Positions 58,618 through 64,000 of a DNA stretch of 64,000 nt are shown piece after piece (position 1 is the stretch's first letter; each line of letters starts with the position of its first letter). The translations under genes were made by a program, and so were the position numbers. The DNA is from Nonomuraea sp. SYSU D8015 (GTDB lineage Bacteria > Actinomycetota > Actinomycetes > Streptosporangiales > Streptosporangiaceae), in contig NZ_VJYI01000001.1 of the NCBI RefSeq assembly GCF_008065375.1, forward strand, positions 1,394,880 to 1,458,879, given 5' to 3'. The notes beneath the pieces are model-generated. The model worked only from the letters and a program-made list of their open reading frames with translations. It was not told where the DNA came from and ran no database searches.

Positions 58618-59049
58618 GGACTGAAGATGTGCAGGTGGTCGCCGGTGTCGATCTCCAGCATCTCGGTGCGGAGCCCCCACCGCGTGCGCACGTCCACCTT
58701 GATGTCCCAGATCGCCTCCCAGGGCACGTGCCGCCTGCCCGCGAACCCGTGCACTACCGTGATCCCGCTCTCGTCGGCCGCCAGCCGCACCGGGACCAGC
58801 ACGTCACGCAGCCCCATCGCGCCGATCAGCACGGCCGCGGGAACGGCCAGGATCACGCCGCGGACGTCGCCGTCGATCCACCAGTAGACGGCGAGCCCGG
58901 CACACGCCAGAGCCCCTAAGATCTTGAAAACGGCCAGCTCGCGACGGACCCTCCACATGGAGACTGAGCGTATTCCAAGTGGCGGGCCACCGACGCGATC
59001 AGGCACCCTGTATCCATCCACATGTCCCATTGACTGGAAAGCCGGCACC

Positions 59050-60315
59050 GTGACCGACATTCTCGATGAGCTCGAATGGCGCGACGTCCTCGCGCAGACC
59101 ACCGACATCGACGCCCTGCGTGAGGCGCTGTCGAAAGGTCCGATCACCGTCTATGCCGGTTTCGACCCGACCGCTCCCTCGCTCCACGTCGGCAACCTCG
59201 CCACGCTGCTGATCCTCACCCGCTTCCAGCGCGCCGGGCACAAACCCATCGGCCTGGTGGGCGGGGCGACCGGCCTGATCGGCGACCCCAGCGGCCGCAG
59301 CACCGAGCGGGCGCTCAACACCGCCGACGTCGTGGCCGAGTGGGTGCAGCGCATCCGGGTCCAGGTGGAGAAGTTCCTGTCCTTCGAGTCGGGGCCGAAC
59401 GCCGCCACGCTGGTCAGCAACCTCGACTGGACCGCCGAGCTGTCGGCCATCGACTTCCTGCGCGACGTGGGCAAGCACTTCCCGGTCAACCGCATGCTGG
59501 CCCGCGAATCCGTCTCCGCGCGCCTGGCCGGCGAGGGGCTCAGCTACACCGAGTTCAGCTACCAGATCCTGCAGGCCAACGACTACCTGGAGCTCTACCG
59601 GCGGCACGGCTGCACGCTCCAGCTGGGCGGCAGCGACCAGTGGGGCAACATCACCGCCGGCGTCGACCTGATCAGGCGCGTCGAGGGCGCCCACGTCCAC
59701 GCCCTGACCGGCAAGCTGATCACGAAGGCCGACGGCACCAAGTTCGGCAAGACCGCGGGCGGCGCCGTGTGGCTCGACCCCGCGCTGACCTCGCCGTACG
59801 CGTTCTACCAGTACTGGCTCAACGCCGACGACCGCGACGTGATCCGCTTCCTGAAGGTGTTCACGTTCCGCTCGCGCGAGGAGATCGACGAGCTGGAGAA
59901 GGCCGTCGCCGACCGCCCGTTCGCCCGCGAGGCGCAGCGCACGCTGGCCGAGGACCTGACGACGATGGTGCACGGCGCCGACGAGCTGGCCGCCGTGGTC
60001 GCCGCGTCCAAGGCCCTGTTCGGGCAGGGTTCGCTGGAGGAGCTGTCGGAGGCGACCCTGGAGGCCGCCCTGGCCGAGGTGCCGAAGGCCAAAGTCGCCG
60101 CCCTGGGGACGCCGTTCGTCGACCTGATGGCCGACAGCGGCCTGGTGGAGTCCAAGTCGGCGGCCCGGCGGGCCGTCAAGGAGGGCGGGGCGTACCTCAA
60201 CAACGTCAAGATCACCGACGAGGCGTACGTGCCGACCGCCGACGACCTGCTGCGCGGCCGGTTCATGGTGCTGCGGCGCGGCAAGAAGTCGATCGGCGGC
60301 GTCGAGGTCGGCTGA
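59050..60315 (+). CDS. tyrS: Tyrosyl-tRNA synthetase
   Basis: 421 aa class I synthetase. The HIGH-type motif is [14 protein letters not shown], the tyrosine pocket includes YAGFDPTAP and [26 protein letters not shown] is conserved, and the KMSKS-type motif is KFGKT. A C-terminal S4 RNA-binding domain ([17 protein letters not shown]) is present. The start is a GTG at 59050 ([15 protein letters not shown]). The longer frame upstream is not synthetase-like. Position upstream of an rRNA operon is seen in other actinomycetes. No T-box leader is visible in the short upstream region. Confidence 0.95.
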   Translation: MTDILDELEWRDVLAQTTDIDALREALSKGPITVYAGFDPTAPSLHVGNLATLLILTRFQRAGHKPIGLVGGATGLIGDPSGRSTERALNTADVVAEWVQRIRVQVEKFLSFESGPNAATLVSNLDWTAELSAIDFLRDVGKHFPVNRMLARESVSARLAGEGLSYTEFSYQILQANDYLELYRRHGCTLQLGGSDQWGNITAGVDLIRRVEGAHVHALTGKLITKADGTKFGKTAGGAVWLDPALTSPYAFYQYWLNADDRDVIRFLKVFTFRSREEIDELEKAVADRPFAREAQRTLAEDLTTMVHGADELAAVVAASKALFGQGSLEELSEATLEAALAEVPKAKVAALGTPFVDLMADSGLVESKSAARRAVKEGGAYLNNVKITDEAYVPTADDLLRGRFMVLRRGKKSIGGVEVG

Positions 60316-60325
60316 CGTCCGTCCA

Positions 60326-60353
60326 GGGCCCCTCCGCTCGGCGGAGGGGGCCC
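60326..60353. terminator. Hairpin between tyrS and the convergent glycosyltransferase gene
   Basis: GGGCCCCTCCGC (60326-60337) pairs with GCGGAGGGGGCCC (60341-60353) with one bulged base. It fills the gap between the two stop codons and can serve both directions. Confidence 0.65.
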
Positions 60354-60355
60354 GG

Positions 60356-61882
60356 TCACTTGCGGGTGAACAACGCCACGGTCAGTCCCGGCAGGTCGGC
60401 GGAGTGCTTGGCCAGGCTCAGTTCGAACCCGGCCCGCTCCACCTCCCCCACCCTCGGGATCCCGTCGCCCTCCAGGCCCGACTTCTTGCTCCCGCGCCAG
60501 ACCACCCAGACCCGCTCGCGCCCCTCCAACGCCGCCGAGACATCGGACCGCTCGGGGTGGCCGAAGCCGTCGGGGGAGGGCTCGTCGCCGGACCTCAGCA
60601 CGTCGACGGGCATGAGAGAGTCCGCGTAGTAGTCGAATCCCGTGCGCAGCTGGCTCTGGCCGTAGACGATCGCGTCCTCCGGCTCGGCCTTGATCACACG
60701 CAGGGCCCACGGGATGTTCTCGAACCGGCCGTTCTCCTCCCGGATGTCCACGTGGTCCGGGAAGGACAACACGCACCCGAGCACCACGAGCGCCGTCCCC
60801 GCCACCACGTGGAACCGGGGGAGCGCCGCCACGGCCAGGCCCGCCAGCAGCGCCAGCGCCGGGGCCGTCACGAACAGGTAGCGGTCCACGTAGACCGGCG
60901 TCACCAGGTGGGAGACCGCGAGCAGCAGCAGCGGCGGCAACACCAGCCACCCCAGCAGCGCGAACACCCAGGGCCTCCCCGCCGCCTCACGGACGGCGCT
61001 TCGATCCGTCGCCTCATGGACCGCAGCCGCCTCAGCGGCCGCGCTCCGAGCCGCCGCCGCGCCGGCCACCCTCCAGAGCAAGACCGCGCCGGCCAGCGCC
61101 AGCGTGAACAACACCACGCCGAACGCGGTCGTGCCCGCCGCCATCTTCGGGAACTTCAGCCACACCTCCGGACCCCGCTGCGGGATCCAGCTGATCGCGT
61201 GCCGCTCGCCGTACCCGATCAGGCCCAGCACGGCGGCCGGGACGCACCCGACGGCCAACGCGGCGAACACGCGCGGCAGCGCCCCACGGCGGGCCAGCGC
61301 CAGGTGGGCGGGCAGGACCAGCACCGCGAACAGGTGCGTGGAGCACACCAGCGCGACCGCCACCCCATAGAGCACCCACCGCCCGGCGGCGCCGGGACGC
61401 TCGACGGCACGGTGCAGAGCCCAGAAGGACAGGACGACCGCGGCGGCGGCGAAGGCGTACGACCTGGCGAAAGCTCCGAAATAGGACACCGATGGAAGGA
61501 TCGCGAAGACGCCGGCCGCGATGACGCCCGCACGGGTGGAGTGCAGGCGCCGCCCCAGGTCGGCCAGCAGCCAGGCCGCCACGCCGATCGCCAGCGCCGA
61601 CGGCAGCCGCAGCCACAACTCCGCCATGCCCGCCTTCACCCAGACATGCATGAACAGGTAGTACGGCAGGAAATGGCCGTCGATGTGCTGCGCCAGCTCC
61701 CACATGCCGGCCAGGGACCGCCGGGCGGCGCTGACGGTGGCCAGCTCGTCGCCGTTCAAGGTGGCGGCGCCCGTTCCCGAGAACGCCGCTGCCCCGGCGA
61801 GCAGCGCCATCCACCACGGGGTCGAGGTGCGGCGGCGTTCGGCGGGGCGGACGGGGGGTGCGAGAGTGGCGGCAGTGGTCAC
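60356..61882 (-). CDS. GT-C type membrane glycosyltransferase (family 39/ArnT-like)
   Basis: 508 aa with about 10-12 membrane segments. The first extracytoplasmic loop has the acidic motif TLNGDELATVSAARR, and HIDGHFLPYYLFMHVWVK is the second conserved loop. Such enzymes transfer sugars from polyprenyl-phosphate donors on the outer face of the membrane. A soluble C-terminal domain follows (about 390-508, with YGQSQLRTGFDYYADSLMPVD). A hydrophilic, Ala/Glu-rich insert near 290 is unusual but probably just a loop. Starts with GTG at 61882, divergent from the HAD gene, with no close partner genes. Confidence 0.88.
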   Translation of the reverse strand: MTTAATLAPPVRPAERRRTSTPWWMALLAGAAAFSGTGAATLNGDELATVSAARRSLAGMWELAQHIDGHFLPYYLFMHVWVKAGMAELWLRLPSALAIGVAAWLLADLGRRLHSTRAGVIAAGVFAILPSVSYFGAFARSYAFAAAAVVLSFWALHRAVERPGAAGRWVLYGVAVALVCSTHLFAVLVLPAHLALARRGALPRVFAALAVGCVPAAVLGLIGYGERHAISWIPQRGPEVWLKFPKMAAGTTAFGVVLFTLALAGAVLLWRVAGAAAARSAAAEAAAVHEATDRSAVREAAGRPWVFALLGWLVLPPLLLLAVSHLVTPVYVDRYLFVTAPALALLAGLAVAALPRFHVVAGTALVVLGCVLSFPDHVDIREENGRFENIPWALRVIKAEPEDAIVYGQSQLRTGFDYYADSLMPVDVLRSGDEPSPDGFGHPERSDVSAALEGRERVWVVWRGSKKSGLEGDGIPRVGEVERAGFELSLAKHSADLPGLTVALFTRK

Positions 61883-61914
61883 CGGGGCAGGATACGCGCC
61901 GTAGGGTCGGTCGT

Positions 61915-62520
61915 ATGGCCAACGTGATCGTATTTGACCTTTATGGCGTGATCGCCCGTACCCAGAGTGCCGCGGCTCGGCAGCAGATCGTCGAGCTGGC
62001 GGGGGTGCCGGAGGAGCGGTTCTGGGAGGCGTACTGGGCGTGCCGGCCGCCCTACGACGCGGGCCAGGACAGTGTCGCGTACTGGGGCGCGGTGGCGGAG
62101 CGGCTCGGGACGCGCTTCGCCGACGTGCCCGCCCTCATCGCGGCCGATCTGGAAAGTTGGTGCCACGTGGACGGGGACATGGTGGCGGTCGTGCACGAAC
62201 TGGCGGACCAGGGGCATCGGCTGGGGCTGCTGTCGAACATCATCGAGGAGCTGGTGCCGATGTGGGAGTCGCGGCACGGGGACTGGCTGGGGCGGTTCGC
62301 GGCGCTCACGTACTCGTGCCGGATCGGGGTGGCCAAGCCGGAGCGGCGGGCGTACGAGATCTGCGCGGAGGCGGTGGGGGCGGCGCCGCAGGACATCCTG
62401 TTCTTCGACGACAACGAGGTCAATGTGGTGGCGGCGAGAGAGGCGGGGATGCGGGCGGAGGTGTTCGCGTCGCCGGAGCAGGTACGCGCCCTGGCACAGA
62501 CGATGGAGCTCGGCCGCTGA
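61915..62520 (+). CDS. HAD-superfamily hydrolase with DxYG nucleophile motif
   Basis: 201 aa. Motif I reads IVFDLYGVIA: the nucleophile Asp is present but the usual second Asp is Tyr, as in YihX-like HAD proteins that have DLGN or DFGG. Motif II is LGLLSNI, motif III Lys in IGVAKPERRAYEI, motif IV FFDDNEVNVVAA. It probably hydrolyses a small phosphorylated metabolite in the cytoplasm. ATG 61915 has no strong ribosome binding site. It shares a 32-bp promoter space with the divergent glycosyltransferase. Confidence 0.87.
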   Translation: MANVIVFDLYGVIARTQSAAARQQIVELAGVPEERFWEAYWACRPPYDAGQDSVAYWGAVAERLGTRFADVPALIAADLESWCHVDGDMVAVVHELADQGHRLGLLSNIIEELVPMWESRHGDWLGRFAALTYSCRIGVAKPERRAYEICAEAVGAAPQDILFFDDNEVNVVAAREAGMRAEVFASPEQVRALAQTMELGR

Positions 62521-62783
62521 CCTCCCGCGCTTCCGCCACACCGCCTGCGCCTCCGCCTGCGCCTGCGCCTGCGCCTCCGCCGACATCCTCGCCGCGGCCT
62601 TCACTCCCGCTGTCGCAAGTCCCGCCCCGGTGCCCGTCCCGAGCCGGCCGCCCGCACACCAATGTCGACGGGGGTTCTCACCATCGCGCCCCCGCCATCG
62701 CCGCCGGTGTCGCCCTCGCCGTTCGGAGGCCGCTCCGCCGCCCGAACGGCCCCGCCTGCTCGGCGATCGAGCTCGATTCACGA
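62521..62783. other. Intergenic region with imperfect GCCTGC/GCCTCC tandem repeats
   Basis: Between the HAD gene and the convergent hypothetical. The stretch 62541-62582 is about seven hexamers of the form CGCCT(G/C) in tandem. Frames through it are low-complexity Ala/Pro and not convincing genes. No terminator with a U-tract is visible. Confidence 0.5.
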
Positions 62784-63392
62784 TCAGCGATGGGCGGCGG
62801 CTTCGAGTGTGAGTAAGGCGGCCAGGGCGGCGTCCTTGTGGTCGCGCGTCCAGGGCGTGCCGACCTGCGCTCGCAACCCGTCGACCCGGCCCGTCGCACC
62901 CGGGCCGAGCACATGTGCCGAGGTGTCGCGCAGCTGCTTGAAGTCGTACCGGCTCACCGCGAGCCCCGCGCTCCGAGCCCCGTCCATCAGCGCGTCGTGG
63001 TAAAGCTCCCCCTCGGCACCGTGCAGGAAGTGGTGCTTGCTCAGCACCGTGGCCAGGTCGTCGGGCAGCGCCATCCGGCCGGCGCCGACCGCGCCCAGGT
63101 CGAGCGCGACGCCGAGCACCTCATGCCCGTCCCCGCCCAGTTCCCGCGCCGCCGCGCCGAGCGCGTCGCGGGCGGCCGTACGCTCGGCCCGCTCCACGGC
63201 GGCGATCAGCTCAGCCGCCTCCGGGAGCTCGAGCCCGGCCGCGGCGTGATAGGGCTGGTCAGGCAGCGAGGGATCGGCGAGCAGCGTCACCCGTTCGCGC
63301 AGCAGCACCCGAGGTGTCTCAGGTGTGCCGCCCACCGCCACCAGCACCGCCCACCCGCAGTGATCCTTGACCCCGAGCACCGCCGCACCCAA
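62784..63392 (-). CDS. Conserved hypothetical protein
   Basis: 202 aa. The start GAAVLGVKDHCGWAVLVAVG resembles the first strand-turn-strand of ASKHA/RNase H-fold proteins, and further motifs are LPDQPYHAAAGLELPEAAELI, ALGAAARELGGDGHEVLGVALDLG, LSKHHFLHGAEGELYHDAL and the terminal TPWTRDHKDAALAALLTLEA. The repeated pattern suggests a small enzyme or nucleotide-binding protein, but I do not recognise the family. The start is a TTG or a nearby GTG, both weak. It is alone before the rRNA operon. Confidence 0.75.
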   Translation of the reverse strand: MGAAVLGVKDHCGWAVLVAVGGTPETPRVLLRERVTLLADPSLPDQPYHAAAGLELPEAAELIAAVERAERTAARDALGAAARELGGDGHEVLGVALDLGAVGAGRMALPDDLATVLSKHHFLHGAEGELYHDALMDGARSAGLAVSRYDFKQLRDTSAHVLGPGATGRVDGLRAQVGTPWTRDHKDAALAALLTLEAAAHR

Positions 63393-63500
63393 GCCGCCTC
63401 ACCTCCACGCGATACATGTCGGCTTCATAACGGTACGGCCGCTGCGGCCCTTGATCGAGTCCCCGGCAGCGGGAACCTCGACCGGCTGGGGCCTGGCGAT

Positions 63501-63529
63501 TTGACGTGTCGCGGATCGCGACCTAATCT
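63501..63529 (+). promoter_or_regulatory. Upstream rRNA promoter
   Basis: TTGACG (63501-63506), 17-nt spacer, TAATCT (63524-63529), about 460 bp before the 16S start. Strong housekeeping match in otherwise gene-free DNA. Confidence 0.5.
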
Positions 63530-63782
63530 TTCACTTCGCCCCGGGAGTGAGCCGGACACCGATCAGGCGGACGGGCCCCCGGGCAAGCCCCTTGAAATGA
63601 CGAGCCACTCGGCAGAGCCGCTTCGGCGTGCTTGTGTCCGAGTCGTTCCTGGGCACGCCGACTCACCGGAAAATCGGTTGATTCGACAAGCCCCGGATGA
63701 AACGGTAAGTTGTGAGGGTTGCCCCGGAAGCGGGGTGCACCATCCTAGGCAGGTTTGACCGGCTGATGCCAAATCCCTGGAT

Positions 63783-63812
63783 TTGACTAAGAATCGGTCA
63801 ATCTGATAGGGT
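63783..63812 (+). promoter_or_regulatory. Proximal rRNA promoter
   Basis: TTGACT (63783-63788), 18-nt spacer, TAGGGT (63807-63812). This -35/-10 pair is of the form seen in actinomycete rrn promoters. Another candidate with TTGCCC near 63719 lies between the two. Confidence 0.6.
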
Positions 63813-63989
63813 AACCAGGACGAGAGTAGCGCCTCCAGGGCGAGATCCACACCAGGATTTTGCACCAGGATGCACGCGTCCGTTTCTTGAGAACTCAACA
63901 GTGTGTTAAAAGCCAGTGCATGTGCATCACACATGTAACACCCCGTCATTGGATTGACGGTTTTGCTTGGACAGTCTGTCCGAACAGGC
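63813..63989 (+). promoter_or_regulatory. Leader of the rRNA precursor
   Basis: The sequence includes TTGAGAACTCAACAGTGTG near 63886-63904, characteristic of actinobacterial rRNA leaders. It also has a hairpin CCGTCA-TTGGAT-TGACGG (63943-63960) followed by TTTTG, a stem ATGTG-CATCA-CACAT (about 63920-63934), and GGACA-GTC-TGTCC near 63969-63981. These fit antitermination and RNase III processing signals. Confidence 0.65.
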
Positions 63990-64000
63990 ATTGTTTGGAG
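63990..64000 (+). rRNA. First bases of 16S rRNA (partial, runs off the window)
   Basis: The window ends ...TTGTTTGGAG, which in actinobacteria continues AGTTTGATCCTGGCTCAG, the 16S 5' end. Only about the first ten bases are inside the window. The exact mature end is inferred. Confidence 0.5.

Noticed and set aside
58959..59049. T-box riboswitch before tyrS
   Set aside because: The upstream space is about 90 bp and lacks the T-box sequence and specifier stem.
60356..61882. Frameshift or fusion in the glycosyltransferase because of the Ala/Glu-rich insert near residue 290
   Set aside because: Membrane segments and the C-terminal domain continue in the same frame on both sides, so it is best read as a variable loop.
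62541..62582. GCCTGC repeats as a coding repeat protein
   Set aside because: No start codon with a ribosome binding site. The frames are Ala/Pro low complexity and end in non-protein-like sequence.

Overview
The window is very G+C-rich, with dense genes, frequent GTG starts and GTGA/ATGA stop-start overlaps. It carries secreted polysaccharide-degrading enzymes, an F420/luciferase-type oxidoreductase, PHO-box promoters and Actinobacteria-type arginine, formate dehydrogenase and rRNA loci. This points to a soil actinomycete, probably of the Streptosporangiales (Nonomuraea-like). The genus is an inference from gene content, not from a database match.

Layout. 1-3.6 kb: a large membrane protein running off the left edge and an acyl-CoA ligase behind two palindromic operators. 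3.7-5.5 kb: a secreted GH10 xylanase with FN3 and CBM2 domains. 5.8-12 kb: a very large RHS/YD-repeat wall protein that stops at its core without a toxin tip, preceded by a secreted, lysine-rich, six-cysteine protein. 12.2-14.2 kb: a small eroding operon (LLM oxidoreductase, VOC protein, acyl-CoA ligase relic). 14.2-18.6 kb: a sugar ABC importer divergent from a ROK repressor. 18.5-27.1 kb: an alpha/beta hydrolase lacking its catalytic His, a subtilisin-like protease, an orphan sensor-domain protein and a peptidoglycan-recycling operon (anmK, serine hydrolase, C-N hydrolase). 27.2-29.9 kb: a sulfotransferase and a sulfatase, each behind a PHO box with apparently leaderless starts. 29.9-36 kb: a formate dehydrogenase operon (alpha, FeS, NrfD) ending in a 45-aa membrane protein and a DUF4916 NUDIX-like gene. 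36-48.6 kb: a rhamnogalacturonan/L-rhamnose regulon (rhamnulokinase, LacI repressor, Gfo/Idh oxidoreductase, GH42 beta-galactosidase, PL26-type exo-lyase, mutarotase, isomerase, bifunctional aldolase/dehydrogenase) tied together by repeated AAAACG half-sites. 49.3-57.9 kb: the arginine operon argC-J-B-D-F-R-G-H. 57.9-63.4 kb: 3-methyladenine glycosylase, PH-domain protein, tyrS, a GT-C glycosyltransferase, a HAD hydrolase and a conserved hypothetical. 63.4-64 kb: the promoter and leader region of an rRNA operon, ending at the first bases of 16S rRNA.

The most unusual structure is in the arginine operon. Between argC and argJ lie two tandem 72-nt mini-ORFs of 23 codons each. Each starts on the previous GTGA overlap and encodes its own Shine-Dalgarno as a final Thr-Lys-Glu. 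A third 72-nt module of the same length is fused in frame to the end of argF and hands over to argR by the same GTGA overlap. Other items worth attention are the PHO-box/leaderless sulfotransferase-sulfatase pair, the six-cysteine secreted protein next to the tipless RHS protein, and the small-protein tail of the formate dehydrogenase operon.
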